The translations under genes were made by a program, and so were the position numbers. The notes beneath the pieces are model-generated. The model did no database searches. It was given only the letters and a program-made list of their open reading frames with translations, and had not been told where the DNA came from. DNA of 64,000 nucleotides, from the NCBI RefSeq assembly GCF_003319095.1, contig NZ_QOHI01000005.1, positions 1-64,000 of the forward strand. Reading direction: 5' to 3'. Shown piece by piece: positions 7,044-16,078 of the stretch. This DNA is from Blastococcus sp. TBT05-19 (GTDB taxonomy: Bacteria; Actinomycetota; Actinomycetes; Mycobacteriales; Geodermatophilaceae). The stretch's first letter is position 1. Each line of letters begins with the position of its first letter.

Positions 7044-8906
7044 TCAAGCGAGGCCGAGTTCTCCCTCGAACTGCCCTGCCTCGAGCCGCTCCTTCACCGT
7101 CGTGAGGAAGCGTGCGGCGTCGGCGCCGTCGACGATCCGGTGGTCGTAGGTGAGGGCCAGGTAGACCATCGACCGGATCGCGATGACCTCGCCGAGGTCG
7201 GCGTCCTGGACGACGACCGGGCGCTTCACCACCGAGCCGACGCCGAGGATCGCGACCTGCGGCTGGTTGATGATCGGCGTGTCGAACAGCGCGCCACGGC
7301 TGCCGGTGTTGGTCAGCGTGAACGTGCCGCCACCGAGCTCGTCGGGCGTCACCTTGTTGGTGCGGGTGCGCTCGGCCAGGTCGGCGATCTTGCGGGCGAT
7401 GCCGCCGATGCTGAGGTCGCCGGCGTCGTGGATGACCGGCACGAGCAGGCCGCGCTCGGTGTCCACCGCGATCCCGAGGTTCTCGGTGTCGTGGAAGGTG
7501 ACCGTGCCGGCTTCCTGGTCGATGGAGGAGTTCACCGACGGGTGCGCCTTCAGGGCCTCGATCGAGGCCTTGGCGAAGAACGGCAGGAACGAGAGCTTGA
7601 CGCCCTCGCGGGACTCGAAGTCCCCCTTCGCCTTCTGCCGCAGCCGGGCGATCCTGGTGACGTCGGCCTCGACGACGGTGGTGAGCTGGGCGCTGACCTG
7701 CAGCGACTCGACCATGCGGCGCGCGATCACGGCGCGGAGGCGGGACAGCTTCTCGGTGCGCCCGCGGACCGAGGTGTCGGGGGTCGCGGCCGGCGACGGG
7801 GTGCGGGCCCCGCCCGAGGCGGCCGGCGCGGAGGCCGCCGGAGCCGCCGGGGCCGAGGCCTTCTCCGCCGCGGCGAGGACGTCCTGCTTGCGGATGCGGC
7901 CACCGACGCCGGTGCCCGAGACGCTCGCGAGGTCGACGCCGTGGTCGGCGGCCAGGCGGCGCACCAGCGGGGTCACGTACTGGCCGCCGCCGTCACCCGA
8001 GGGTGCCGAGGAGCCGGGTGTCGGGGCCTGCGGCGCGACCTGGGGGGCCGGCTCCGAGGTGGGCGAGGTGGCGGGCTGGGCGCCGCTGGCGCCGTAGTCG
8101 CCACCGGGCTGGGAGGTCGCGGGCGCCGGGGCGGCGGGCTTCGCCTCGGGCGCGGCCTGCGGCTTCTCCTCCGCCGGGGCCTCCTGCTTCGGGGCCTCCT
8201 GCTTCGGGGCCTCCTGCTGGGGGGCGGGGGCCGAGCCGCCGCCGGACGAGCCGCTGCCGATGACGGCGAGCTGGGCGCCGACGTCGACGGTCTCGTCCTC
8301 GTTCACGGTGATCTCGAGCAGGGTGCCGCTGACCGGCGCCGGGATCTCGGTGTCGACCTTGTCGGTGGACACCTCGAGCAGCGGCTCGTCGGCGGTGATC
8401 TCGTCGCCCACGGCCTTGAGCCAGCGGGTGACGGTGCCCTCGGTGACGCTCTCGCCCAGCGCCGGCATGGTGACCGGGGTGCCCTCGCCGCCACCGGAGC
8501 CACCGCCGTCGCCGCCGCTCTGGGCGGGCGCCGGCTCGGGCTCGGCCGCGGGCTGCTCCTCCTGCTGCTCGGCCCCGGCGTCGTCGACCTGCTGGGCCGG
8601 GGTCTCGGGCATGGTCTCGTCGTCGGCGGAGGCAGCGTCGCCGCCGCCCGCGTCACCGCCGCCGTCGCCCTCGCCGCCGATGACGGCCAGCTCGGCGCCG
8701 ACCTCGACCGTCTCGTCCTCCGCGACCAGGATCTTGGTCAGGACGCCGGCGGCCGGGGACGGGATCTCGGTGTCGACCTTGTCGGTCGAGACCTCGAGGA
8801 GGGGCTCGTCGACTGCGACCTGCTCACCCTCCTGCTTGAGCCATCGGGTGACCGTGCCCTCGGTGACGCTCTCGCCCAGGGCGGGCATGGTGACGGACGT
8901 CGGCAT
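7044..8906 (-). CDS. sucB: 2-oxoglutarate dehydrogenase E2 / dihydrolipoyllysine acyltransferase
   Basis: 620-residue E2 core of a 2-oxo acid dehydrogenase complex. Two lipoyl domains begin with [13 protein letters not shown], and each carries the lipoylated lysine in [10 protein letters not shown] (K43 and K183). They are joined by long Ala/Pro/Glu linkers. A peripheral subunit-binding domain ([14 protein letters not shown], about 310-346) follows, then the catalytic domain ending in TYDHRIVDG, with the HxxxDG acyltransferase signature. Actinobacteria often share this E2 between pyruvate and 2-oxoglutarate complexes (DlaT in M. tuberculosis), so sucB versus dlaT is open. The ATG has AGGAG 10 nt upstream. 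The E3 gene lies 44 bp upstream on the same strand. Confidence 0.93.
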   Translation of the reverse strand: MPTSVTMPALGESVTEGTVTRWLKQEGEQVAVDEPLLEVSTDKVDTEIPSPAAGVLTKILVAEDETVEVGAELAVIGGEGDGGGDAGGGDAASADDETMPETPAQQVDDAGAEQQEEQPAAEPEPAPAQSGGDGGGSGGGEGTPVTMPALGESVTEGTVTRWLKAVGDEITADEPLLEVSTDKVDTEIPAPVSGTLLEITVNEDETVDVGAQLAVIGSGSSGGGSAPAPQQEAPKQEAPKQEAPAEEKPQAAPEAKPAAPAPATSQPGGDYGASGAQPATSPTSEPAPQVAPQAPTPGSSAPSGDGGGQYVTPLVRRLAADHGVDLASVSGTGVGGRIRKQDVLAAAEKASAPAAPAASAPAASGGARTPSPAATPDTSVRGRTEKLSRLRAVIARRMVESLQVSAQLTTVVEADVTRIARLRQKAKGDFESREGVKLSFLPFFAKASIEALKAHPSVNSSIDQEAGTVTFHDTENLGIAVDTERGLLVPVIHDAGDLSIGGIARKIADLAERTRTNKVTPDELGGGTFTLTNTGSRGALFDTPIINQPQVAILGVGSVVKRPVVVQDADLGEVIAIRSMVYLALTYDHRIVDGADAARFLTTVKERLEAGQFEGELGLA

Positions 8907-8950
8907 CGGGGCAGTGCTCCTTCTGGCGCGGGATGGGGGGAGTAGGTGGA

Positions 8951-10330
8951 TCAGCCGTGCACGTGCAGGGGCTTGCCGGCGAGGGCCAGGTGGGCCTCGC
9001 CGAGCGCCTCGCTCTGCGTCGGGTGCGGGTGGATGAGGCTGGCGACGTCGTCGGCCTCGGCCTCCCAGTTGTAGATGAGCTGCGCCTCGGCGATGAGCTC
9101 GCCGACGCGGCTGCCCACCATGTGGATGCCGACGACCGGGCCGTCGGGGGCCTGGATGAGCTTCACCGCGCCGGTCGTCTTGAGGATCTGGCTGCGGCCG
9201 TTGCCCGCCAGGTCGTAGGTGAGGGTCTTCACCTCGCCGTAGCGCTCCTTGGCCTGGGCCTCGGTGAGCCCGACCGAGGCGACCTCGGGGTCGGAGTAGG
9301 TGATCCGCGGGACGCCGGCGTAGTCGATCGGCGCCGGCTCCAGGCCCGCGACGCGCTCGGCGACGAGGATGCCCTCGCCGAACCCGACGTGCGCGAGCTG
9401 CAGGGTGGGCACGAGGTCGCCGACGGCGGAGACCGTGGGGATGTTGGTCTGCATGTACTCGTCGACGAGGACGTAGCCGCGCTCCATGGCGACGCCGACC
9501 TCCTCGTAGCCGAGGCCCTGGCTGACCGGGCCGCGGCCGACGGCGACGAGCAGCAGCTCGGCCTCGATCTCCTTGCCGTTCTCCAGCGAGACCTTCACGC
9601 CGTTCTCGGTGTTCTGCACACCGGAGAAGCGGCTGCCCAGCTCGAAGCCGATCTTGCGACGGCGGAAGGCGCGCTCCAGCAGCTTGGAGGCGGCCTCGTC
9701 CTCGAGCGGGACGAGGTGGGGGAGCGCCTCGACGATGGTGACGTCGACGCCGAAGGACTTCCACGCGCTGGCGAACTCGCAGCCGATGACGCCGCCGCCG
9801 AGGATGATCGCCGAGGCGGGCACCCGGTCCAGGTTGAGCGCGTGGTCGCTGGTGATGACCCGGGTGCCGTCGATCTCCAGACCCGGCAGCGACCGCGGGT
9901 AGGAGCCGGTGGCCAGCAGCACGTGCTTGCCCTCGTAGCTCTGCCCGTCCACCTCGACGGTGGTGGGGGAGGTCAGCCGGCCCTCGCCCTCGACGTAGGT
10001 GATCTTGCGGGCCTTCACCAGGCCCTGCAGCCCCTTGTAGAGCTTGGCGATGACGCCGTCCTTGTAGCTGTTGACGCCGTCCATGTCGATGCCGGCCAGC
10101 GACGTCTTCACGCCGAACTGCTCGCCCTCGCGGGCCAGGTCGGCGACCTCGCCGGCGTGCAGCAGCGCCTTGGTGGGGATGCAGCCGCGGTGCAGGCAGG
10201 TGCCGCCGACCTTGTCCTTCTCGATCAGGACGACGTTCAGGCCCAGCTCCGAGGCGCGGAACGCCGCGGCGTACCCGCCGGAGCCACCCCCGAGGATGAC
10301 CAGGTCAGCGGGGGAGGCGGGTGCGCTCAC
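8951..10330 (-). CDS. lpdA: Dihydrolipoyl dehydrogenase (E3)
   Basis: 459-residue flavoprotein that reoxidises the dihydrolipoyl arms of the E2 with NAD+. FAD motif [18 protein letters not shown] (10-27); redox disulfide [13 protein letters not shown] with C45 and C50; NAD motif [15 protein letters not shown] in the middle; and the C-terminal interface [14 protein letters not shown], which carries the catalytic His and Glu. Length is normal. GTG at 10330 is used as start. It lies just upstream of the E2 gene and is probably co-transcribed with it. lpdA is used as a common symbol; mycobacteria call it lpdC. Confidence 0.95.
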   Translation of the reverse strand: MSAPASPADLVILGGGSGGYAAAFRASELGLNVVLIEKDKVGGTCLHRGCIPTKALLHAGEVADLAREGEQFGVKTSLAGIDMDGVNSYKDGVIAKLYKGLQGLVKARKITYVEGEGRLTSPTTVEVDGQSYEGKHVLLATGSYPRSLPGLEIDGTRVITSDHALNLDRVPASAIILGGGVIGCEFASAWKSFGVDVTIVEALPHLVPLEDEAASKLLERAFRRRKIGFELGSRFSGVQNTENGVKVSLENGKEIEAELLLVAVGRGPVSQGLGYEEVGVAMERGYVLVDEYMQTNIPTVSAVGDLVPTLQLAHVGFGEGILVAERVAGLEPAPIDYAGVPRITYSDPEVASVGLTEAQAKERYGEVKTLTYDLAGNGRSQILKTTGAVKLIQAPDGPVVGIHMVGSRVGELIAEAQLIYNWEAEADDVASLIHPHPTQSEALGEAHLALAGKPLHVHG

Positions 10331-10478
10331 GAGTGCTCCTCAGGTGCGTAGGACGGCGGCCCCGCTCGAGCGGGCGGGGGCTGGGCCCCATCCTGCCACT
10401 CCGGGAACGAGCCGGCCGGGACCACCGTTTCTCTCGCGAGCGTCGTGGTGATCACGACCGGAGCGGTAGGAGGCGGGC

Positions 10479-10802
10479 GTGGGTCTGTTCGGCTGGTTGC
10501 GCCGTCGGCGCGGCGAGGGGGACGGCCGGGCCGCGACCCTCGACCGGGCGTCCCAGCGGGCCGACCTCCGGCACCTGGAGGATTTCGTCGGCACCCGCCG
10601 CGGGGTCGAGGGCTACGTGGAGCCGCGCACCGCCGTCACCGAGACGACGATCGTGCTGGTCGCCGCGGACGGGGAGTGGACCCGCCGGCGGATCGACGGG
10701 CCCGGCACCGCGCGGCGGTTGTCCCGGGAGCTCGCCATCCCGGTCTACGACGCCCAGGTGACGGGCTACCCGCAGCGCATGCGCGAGTACCGCGGGAGGT
10801 AG
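10479..10802 (+). CDS. Conserved hypothetical protein, 107 aa
   Basis: Small soluble protein beginning MGLFGWLRRRRGEGDG, then a compact alpha/beta segment with EGYVEPRTAVTETTIVLVAADGEWTRRRI and a final VYDAQVTGYPQRMREY. No catalytic motif is visible and no function can be assigned. GTG 10479 is preceded by GGAGG at a proper distance (GGTAGGAGGCGGGC). Divergent from lpdA and convergent with pepA, from which it is separated by a strong shared hairpin. Codon use matches its neighbours, so it is likely a real gene. Confidence 0.7.
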   Translation: MGLFGWLRRRRGEGDGRAATLDRASQRADLRHLEDFVGTRRGVEGYVEPRTAVTETTIVLVAADGEWTRRRIDGPGTARRLSRELAIPVYDAQVTGYPQRMREYRGR

Positions 10803-10842
10803 GACGGCCCCGCCCCGTGGACGTCGAGGGGCGGGGCCGTCC
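10802..10842. terminator. Bidirectional hairpin between the 107-aa gene and pepA
   Basis: Perfect 15-bp stem (10802-10816 with 10828-10842) around an 11-nt loop. It lies between two convergent genes and can serve both. Confidence 0.75.
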
Positions 10843-10849
10843 CGGTAGG

Positions 10850-12361
10850 TCACTCCGAGATGAGCGCCTCGATGGTCGCGAGCAGGGTGCGCACCGGGAC
10901 GCCGGTGCCGCCCTTGGGCGTGTAGCCCCACGGGCCGCCGGTGTTGTAGCTCGGGCCGGCGATGTCGATGTGCACCCACGGCAGCCCGGCCGGCACGAAC
11001 TCGGCCAGGAAGTGACCGCCGACGAGCATGCCGCCGAGGCGGTCGGTGTTGGCGTTGACGAAGTCCGCCACCGTGGAGTCCAGGCCGCGGCGCAGCTCGG
11101 GCGGCAGGGGCATCGGCCACATGCTCTCGCCGCTGCGCGACGCTGCGGCGACGACCGCGTCGCGCAGGTCGTCGGAGCCCATCACGCCGGAGGTCCGCCC
11201 GCCCAGCGCCACCATCTGGGCGCCGGTGAGGGTCGAGGTCTCGAGCAGCACGTCGGGGGCGTCCTCGGCGGCGCGGGCGATCGCGTCGGCGAGCACCACG
11301 CGACCCTCGGCGTCGGTGTTGGTGATCTCGGCCTTCTTGCCGTTGCGGAAGGTCACCACGTCGGCCGGGCGGTAGGAGGTCCCGCTGGGCAGGTTCTCCG
11401 CGATCGGGACGGTGGCGGTCACCTCGACCGGGAGGCCCAGCTGGGCGACGAGGCACACGGTGGCGATCACGGCCGCGGCACCGGCCATGTCGCTCTTCAT
11501 GTCCTCCATCTTCGCGGCGGGCTTGATCGAGATGCCGCCGCTGTCGAAGGTGATGCCCTTGCCCACGAGCGCGATCTTCTTGCGGGCGCCGGAGCCGACG
11601 TAGGTGAGCCGCAGCAGCCGCGGCTTGCGGGAGGACCCACCACCGACGGCGAGGATCCCGCCGTAGCTCCCGGCGGCGAGGGCGTCCTCGTCGAGGATCT
11701 CCGAGGTCAGGCCGAGCTTCTCGCCGGCGGCGGCACCGCGGGCGGCGAGCTCGGCGGGGAAGAGGTCGTTCGGCGGGGTGTTCACCAGGTCGCGCACGAG
11801 GGCCACGGCGTCGGCGACGGCGCGCACCCGGCGCAGCGCGCTCTCGGCGGCGGCCGCGCCCGGGACGACGACGGTGAACTCCTGCGGCGGCGTCGGACGG
11901 TTCGCCGGCAGGTCGGACTTGTAGGCGGTGAACTCGTAGGCCCCGAGCAGCGAGCCCTCGCCGACGGCGTGCAGCCGGTCGGCGTCGGGGGTCCCGCCCA
12001 CGGCGGCGAGCAGCGTGATCACCGAGCGGCGTCCGCGCAGCGCCCGGCTGGCGGCACCGGCGGCGCGGCGCACCGCCTCGGGGGCGTAGCCGCCGGCGGC
12101 GTCCGGGGCGCCGAGCCCGGCGACCGCGACGACGGGGAACGGGCCCTGCCCGAAGGAGGGGAGGCGGGTGACCTCGTCCTCACCGCCCTTGGCGCCGAGG
12201 TCGGCGAGGGCGGCGAACAGCCGGCCGCCGAGGAGGCGGTCGACCGCCTCGGCCCCGGGGGTCGGGAGCAGGCCGTCGGGCCCCTTGCCGACGGCGACGA
12301 CGACGGCGTCGGCGGTCAGCTTCTCGAGCGGTTGGTCGGTGGCGGAGATCGTCGGTGGCAC
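10850..12361 (-). CDS. pepA: Leucyl aminopeptidase (M17 family)
   Basis: 503-residue M17 zinc/manganese aminopeptidase that removes N-terminal residues, especially Leu, from peptides in the cytoplasm. The metal and catalytic motifs are clear: [29 protein letters not shown] and [15 protein letters not shown] (the NTDAEGR signature). The less conserved N-terminal domain occupies the first 170 residues. GTG 12361 is preferred over the GTG 33 nt further up, because TACGAT lies exactly 6 nt before it. Divergent from the gcvT-like gene. M. tuberculosis has the same pepB-gcvT neighbourhood by memory. Confidence 0.93.
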   Translation of the reverse strand: MPPTISATDQPLEKLTADAVVVAVGKGPDGLLPTPGAEAVDRLLGGRLFAALADLGAKGGEDEVTRLPSFGQGPFPVVAVAGLGAPDAAGGYAPEAVRRAAGAASRALRGRRSVITLLAAVGGTPDADRLHAVGEGSLLGAYEFTAYKSDLPANRPTPPQEFTVVVPGAAAAESALRRVRAVADAVALVRDLVNTPPNDLFPAELAARGAAAGEKLGLTSEILDEDALAAGSYGGILAVGGGSSRKPRLLRLTYVGSGARKKIALVGKGITFDSGGISIKPAAKMEDMKSDMAGAAAVIATVCLVAQLGLPVEVTATVPIAENLPSGTSYRPADVVTFRNGKKAEITNTDAEGRVVLADAIARAAEDAPDVLLETSTLTGAQMVALGGRTSGVMGSDDLRDAVVAAASRSGESMWPMPLPPELRRGLDSTVADFVNANTDRLGGMLVGGHFLAEFVPAGLPWVHIDIAGPSYNTGGPWGYTPKGGTGVPVRTLLATIEALISE

Positions 12362-12367
12362 CGACAG

Positions 12368-12373
12368 ATCGTA
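12368..12373 (-). promoter_or_regulatory. Putative leaderless -10 (TACGAT) of pepA
   Basis: TACGAT, then 6 nt, then GTG at 12361 on the minus strand. The spacing places the transcription start on the first base of the start codon. Confidence 0.5.
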
Positions 12374-12434
12374 AGAGGACCCCGTCCACCTCACCCCTCG
12401 CAGGCTCGGGCGAGCCGCGAGGCGGGGTCGTCAC

Positions 12435-12440
12435 TACGTT
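12435..12440 (+). promoter_or_regulatory. Putative leaderless -10 (TACGTT) of the gcvT-like gene
   Basis: TACGTT lies 7 nt before the GTG at 12448. It is the only promoter-like element before this gene and supports the short start. Confidence 0.45.
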
Positions 12441-12447
12441 GGCCTCC

Positions 12448-13566
12448 GTGAGCCCGCTGACCTCCCCTCTGCACGACCGGCACCTCGCGGCCGGGGCCAA
12501 GCTCGCCGACTTCAGCGGCTGGTCGATGCCCATCGAGTACGCCGGCGGCGGGGTGCTCGCCGAGCACGCGGCCGTGCGCACCGGCGTCGGCCTGTTCGAC
12601 GTGTCGCACCTCGGGACGGGGACCGTGCGCGGTCCCGGTGCGGCGGCGTTCCTCGACTCGTGCCTGACCAACGACCTGTCCCGCATCGGCCGTGGTCAGG
12701 CGCAGTACACGCTCTGCTGCGTGCCGGACGGGGAGCAGCAGGCCGGCGGGGTCGTGGACGACCTGATCGTCTACCTGCACGGCCCCGACGACGTGCTGCT
12801 GGTGCCCAACGCCGCGAACGCCCCCGAGGTGCTCGGCCGGCTGGCCGACGCCGCCCCGGCCGGGGTCACCGTCGAGGACCGGCACGCCGAGGTCGCCGTC
12901 CTCGCCGTGCAGGGCCCGCGTGCGCTGCAGGTGCTGGAGCTGCTGGGCGTGCCGGGGGAGATCGGCTACATGTCCTTCGTGACCGGCACCGGTGGGGGCG
13001 CCACCGAGGTGACGGTCTGCCGGACCGGCTACACCGGCGAGCACGGCTACGAGCTGCTCGTCGGGGCCGACCGCGCCGCCGAGCTGTGGGACGCGCTGCT
13101 CGAGGCCGGGGCCGACCTCGGCATCCGTCCGTGCGGGCTGGGCGCCCGCGACACCCTGCGCACCGAGATGGGCTACCCGTTGCACGGGCACGAGCTGTCC
13201 CGCGACATCACCCCGGTGCAGGCCCGGGCCGGGTGGGCGGTCGGCTGGCGCAAGCCCGCCTTCTGGGGCCGCGAGGCGCTGCTGGCCGAGAAGGAGGCCG
13301 GCCCCGCCCGCCTGCTGTGGGGCCTGCGGTCCACCGGGCGCGGCATCCCGCGCCCCGGCATGGCGGTGCTCGACGCCGCCGGGGAGCGGGTGGGGGAGAC
13401 CACCAGCGGCACCTTCTCGCCCACGCTCAAGACCGGCATCGGCCTCGCCCTGCTGGACGCCTCGGCCGGCATCGCCGAGGGCGCGGAGCTCTCCGTCGAC
13501 GTCCGCGGCCGGCCGCAGCCGGTCGAGGTGGTCAAGCCGCCGTTCGTGCCCTCGCGCGTGCGGTAG
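12448..13566 (+). CDS. gcvT: Glycine cleavage system aminomethyltransferase (T protein)
   Basis: 372-residue folate-dependent T protein. It transfers the methylene group from aminomethyl-lipoyl GcvH to tetrahydrofolate, releasing ammonia. Typical segments are [34 protein letters not shown] with the folate-binding glutamate region, [20 protein letters not shown] and the C-terminal barrel with [21 protein letters not shown]. All read as functional GcvT rather than the related YgfZ. No gcvH or gcvP is present in this window, so the partners are elsewhere. Start GTG 12448 chosen by promoter spacing; the frame is open further upstream but lacks homology there. Confidence 0.92.
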   Translation: MSPLTSPLHDRHLAAGAKLADFSGWSMPIEYAGGGVLAEHAAVRTGVGLFDVSHLGTGTVRGPGAAAFLDSCLTNDLSRIGRGQAQYTLCCVPDGEQQAGGVVDDLIVYLHGPDDVLLVPNAANAPEVLGRLADAAPAGVTVEDRHAEVAVLAVQGPRALQVLELLGVPGEIGYMSFVTGTGGGATEVTVCRTGYTGEHGYELLVGADRAAELWDALLEAGADLGIRPCGLGARDTLRTEMGYPLHGHELSRDITPVQARAGWAVGWRKPAFWGREALLAEKEAGPARLLWGLRSTGRGIPRPGMAVLDAAGERVGETTSGTFSPTLKTGIGLALLDASAGIAEGAELSVDVRGRPQPVEVVKPPFVPSRVR

Positions 13567-13576
13567 CCGGCGGGCC

Positions 13577-14710
13577 CTACTTCCTCGTCGGGTCGCTCGC
13601 GCCCTTCTCCGGCTCGGGCGACTCGGGCAGGGTGTCGGCGACGACGGCGCCCCGGTCGCCCATCGGCTCCGGGTCGCCGTCGGTGGTGTCCCGCGCCGTC
13701 TGGTGCTCGGCCTCGGCGTTGATCTCCGCGCCCAGCAGGACCAGGTAGCAGGTCAGGTACAGCCACAGCATCAGCACGATGACGCCGGCGATGGCGCCGT
13801 AGGTCTTGTCGTAGGACCCGAAGTTGTCCACGTAGACCGCGAACCCGACGCTGACCAGCGCCCAGATGACGGTGACCACGACGGCGCCCAGGCTCACCCA
13901 GCTGAACCGCGGGGAGTCGCGGTCGGGGGCGAGGCGGTACAGCACCGACAGGGCGCCGGCGAACACGGCCAGCAGCAGCACCCACCGGGCCACCTGGGCC
14001 AGGATCGTGCCGGCGACGCCCAGCGGCAGCGCCTCCAGGACGGCCGGGACGACGGCCACCAGCGTGAAGGTGATCAGGACGAAGACGATCGCGCCGAGCG
14101 TCAGGGCCAGCGAGAGCAGCTTCAGCTTGACGAAGCCGCGCGCCTCGACCTCGTCGTAGGCGATGTTGACGGCGGTGATCACGTTGCCCACCCCGCCCGA
14201 CGCGCTCCACAGCGCGGCGAGGATGGACACGACCAGGCTGATGCTCAGCGCGCTGCCGCTGTTGGCGACGATCGCGGTGAGCTGGTCCTCGATGAGCCCG
14301 GCGGCGTCCTGGGGGAGCTGCGCGGAGAGGTCCTCGACCTGCCGGGCGACGGTCTCGGGGGAGGCCACCAGGCCGTAGACCGAGATCATCGCGATGAGCG
14401 CCGGGAAGATCGACAGGAACGCGAAGAACGCGACGCCGCCGGCGATGATCGGCATGTTGTCGGCGCTGTTCTCGGCCCAGGCGCGCTTGACGATCTGCTT
14501 CCAGCCGCTCCACGGGATCTGCGTGGGCTTCTCCGCGTGGATCCCGGGCAGCTCGGCGGGGGAGGGGGCGTCGGCCGGCAGCCGGTCGCCGTCGGACGTG
14601 GGCCGGGTCTTCCGGGCCGCCTCCGCGGCGGCGGCCCGGCGGGCGGCCTTCTCCTCGACGCGCTGGCGGATCCGCTCGACCGCGCTCTCGTGCTGCTTCG
14701 TGCCGGCCAT
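13577..14710 (-). CDS. YihY/BrkB family inner membrane protein
   Basis: 377-residue integral membrane protein of the YihY/virulence factor BrkB family. A charged N-terminal arm (1-75) precedes the first hydrophobic segment, ADNMPIIAGGVAFFAFLSIFPALIAMISVYG. About six helices follow, with the conserved LWSASGGVGNVITAVNIAYDE loop and a final LMLWLYLTCYLVLLGAEINAE. The charged tail has many Glu/Asp/Pro. Function unknown; some members affect envelope integrity or lipid export. The ATG at 14710 begins MAGTKQHES. It is 4 nt downstream of the DUF4235 gene and belongs to a four-gene membrane operon reaching up to 15723. Confidence 0.88.
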   Translation of the reverse strand: MAGTKQHESAVERIRQRVEEKAARRAAAAEAARKTRPTSDGDRLPADAPSPAELPGIHAEKPTQIPWSGWKQIVKRAWAENSADNMPIIAGGVAFFAFLSIFPALIAMISVYGLVASPETVARQVEDLSAQLPQDAAGLIEDQLTAIVANSGSALSISLVVSILAALWSASGGVGNVITAVNIAYDEVEARGFVKLKLLSLALTLGAIVFVLITFTLVAVVPAVLEALPLGVAGTILAQVARWVLLLAVFAGALSVLYRLAPDRDSPRFSWVSLGAVVVTVIWALVSVGFAVYVDNFGSYDKTYGAIAGVIVLMLWLYLTCYLVLLGAEINAEAEHQTARDTTDGDPEPMGDRGAVVADTLPESPEPEKGASDPTRK

Positions 14711-14714
14711 CGAC

Positions 14715-14987
14715 CTAGTCGCCGGGCCAGGCGCCGGTGAGCTTGGTGAAGCCCCGGGCGCCCGCGCGGTCGATCGCGGCCTTCGTCGCCGCGAAGATCG
14801 CACCCTGGATGGCGGCGGCCAGCACGACCTCGCGCATCCGGTACTCGCTCTGCAGCGCCGAGGGTGCGTCGTCCTCGTTGGCGACGGCCTTCCAGATCTG
14901 CTTGAAGACCAGCCCGCTCAGCGAACCGGCCAGGATGCCGCCGATCAGGCCGATGGGCCGGTAGGCGAGCTTGGCTCCCTTGCTCAA
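14715..14987 (-). CDS. DUF4235 small membrane protein
   Basis: 90 residues with LAYRPIGLIGGILAGSLSGLVFKQIWKAV (first membrane helix) and VLAAAIQGAIFAATKAAIDRAGARGFTKLTG (second), the pattern of DUF4235. Function unknown. The start is TTG at 14987, overlapping the TGA of the DUF3618 gene (TTGA), with a very strong GAGGAGGAGGAAG Shine-Dalgarno just before it. The overlap and the RBS decide the start. Part of the operon holin-like, DUF3618, DUF4235, BrkB. Confidence 0.85.
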   Translation of the reverse strand: MSKGAKLAYRPIGLIGGILAGSLSGLVFKQIWKAVANEDDAPSALQSEYRMREVVLAAAIQGAIFAATKAAIDRAGARGFTKLTGAWPGD

Positions 14988-15280
14988 CGCTTCCTCCTCC
15001 TCGTGGCGCGCTCGGCGCGCTTCTTGCGCAGGACGACGATCCCGGCGATCACCCCGGCGACGGCCAGCAGGCCGGCGATGGTGAGCGGCGGGCTCTCGCG
15101 GTAGGTCTCCACCGCCGTGTCCTTCGCCCGGAGCGCACTCTCCTTGGTGCGGGCGGGGACGTCCAGCCGGTGGCTGAGCTCGTCGACGGTGCGGCCGAGC
15201 TGCTCGCGGGTGGCGTCGATGTCGGCCTTGATCGCGTCGACGTCGGTGGGCCCGTCGGCCGTGGGCTCGGGCGTGCTCAT
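14984..15280 (-). CDS. DUF3618 membrane-anchored protein
   Basis: 98 residues. It opens acidic and then reads DVDAIKADIDATREQLGRTVDELSHRLDVPARTKESA, the DUF3618 core helix. One membrane helix follows (TIAGLLAVAGVIAGIVVL) and then a very basic tail RKKRAERATRRRKR. Tail-anchored topology with the helical domain exposed is likely. Function unknown. Its ATG overlaps the stop of the holin-like gene (ATGA), and its own stop overlaps the next start. Confidence 0.87.
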   Translation of the reverse strand: MSTPEPTADGPTDVDAIKADIDATREQLGRTVDELSHRLDVPARTKESALRAKDTAVETYRESPPLTIAGLLAVAGVIAGIVVLRKKRAERATRRRKR

Positions 15281-15723
15281 CGGCCGACCCCGCGCTTCAC
15301 CGCGGCGATGTCCTCCTGGACGCTCGCGAGGGTCTCGGTCGGCAGCGGCGGGGCCGCCTGCTGCACGTCCTTCTTCCCGACGAGGGCGAGCACGCCGGCG
15401 ACGAGGAAGAGGACGACGGCGACGACGATCGCGGCCAGCCAGCCCGGCATGACGTTCGCCAGGCCGAGGATCGCGGCGGTCACCAGCGCCCCCAGCCCCA
15501 GGACGGCGAGGAGGCCCGCCCCGCCGAACAGACCGGCGCCGATGCCCAGCCGCTTGGCCTTCTGCGTGACCTCCGCCTGCGCGAGGCGGACCTCGTCGCG
15601 CACCAGCCGGGTGACGAGGTCGGGGAGGGCACCGATCAGCTCGCCGGTCGAGGCGGTGGCCGGGTCGGGCGGCGGGGCCTGGGCGCGCGTGGCGCCCGTC
15701 GCGGGCTGGGGGGTGGCGGTCAT
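15277..15723 (-). CDS. Phage holin family / actinobacterial holin-X (DUF1469) protein
   Basis: 148 residues with STGELIGALPDLVTRLVRDEVRLAQAEVTQKAKRLG, the amphipathic helix that marks the family, and then two membrane segments (GLLAVLGLGALVTAAILGLA and WLAAIVVAVVLFLVAGVLALVG). It ends with a short helix, TLASVQEDIAAVKRG. Despite the name, chromosomal members are membrane proteins of unknown role, not lysis holins. The N-terminus is Pro/Ala-rich. ATG 15723 is first in the four-gene membrane operon; no phage genes surround it. Confidence 0.86.
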   Translation of the reverse strand: MTATPQPATGATRAQAPPPDPATASTGELIGALPDLVTRLVRDEVRLAQAEVTQKAKRLGIGAGLFGGAGLLAVLGLGALVTAAILGLANVMPGWLAAIVVAVVLFLVAGVLALVGKKDVQQAAPPLPTETLASVQEDIAAVKRGVGR

Positions 15724-15822
15724 CTGTCCTCCGGTAGGCGGGTCGGTGGACTGCCATGCCCGCCCCGGCGGACCGGAAACCGGCGACAGGATCACATCGC
15801 GGCAACGGCGCCCGCACCCGGC

Positions 15823-15828
15823 TAACCT
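15823..15828 (+). promoter_or_regulatory. Putative leaderless -10 (TAACCT)
   Basis: TAACCT is 6 nt before the ATG at 15835 and there is no Shine-Dalgarno between them. Confidence 0.5.
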
Positions 15829-15834
15829 GCGCCC

Positions 15835-16044
15835 ATGACCTGGCACTGGCGCTTGGAGGACCCGTCCGGCTCGACCCTGGACCCCGCCGCGGTCGGTGTG
15901 GAGGTGCCGGAGGAGGACAACCAGGGCGACGCCGAGTCGTGGCTCGGGGAGAACTGGCGCGAGCTGCTCGACAACGGCGTCGCCACGGTGACCCTCTTCG
16001 ACGGGGACCGGAAGGTCTACGGCATGGGTCTCGCCGAGGCGTGA
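15835..16044 (+). CDS. Small conserved hypothetical protein, 69 aa
   Basis: Acidic protein MTWHWRLEDPSGSTLDP..., with DAESWLGENWRELLDNGVATVTLFDGDRKVYGMGL. The alternation suggests a small alpha/beta fold, but no known motif is visible and no function can be proposed. It has its own promoter-like hexamer and a hairpin that begins at its stop codon, so it looks like a monocistronic gene between two minus-strand operons. Confidence 0.72.
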   Translation: MTWHWRLEDPSGSTLDPAAVGVEVPEEDNQGDAESWLGENWRELLDNGVATVTLFDGDRKVYGMGLAEA

Positions 16045-16069
16045 CCCTCAGGTAGAACCCGAGGGTCAC
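16041..16069. terminator. Hairpin overlapping the stop of the 69-aa gene
   Basis: GTGACCCTC and GAGGGTCAC pair perfectly (9 bp) across an 11-nt loop. The TGA of the plus-strand gene is inside the left arm. It sits between convergent genes, so it may serve both. Confidence 0.6.
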
Positions 16070-16078
16070 GGCCCCGGG

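Noticed and set aside
7044..9764. Continuous open frame that would extend the E2 protein upstream by 286 residues
   Set aside because: The extension runs through the lpdA gene in the wrong frame; the lipoyl domain begins at ATG 8906 with a ribosome site.
15277..15723. Holin-like gene as a sign of prophage
   Set aside because: No integrase, capsid or lysin genes nearby; the family is common as chromosomal membrane proteins in actinobacteria.
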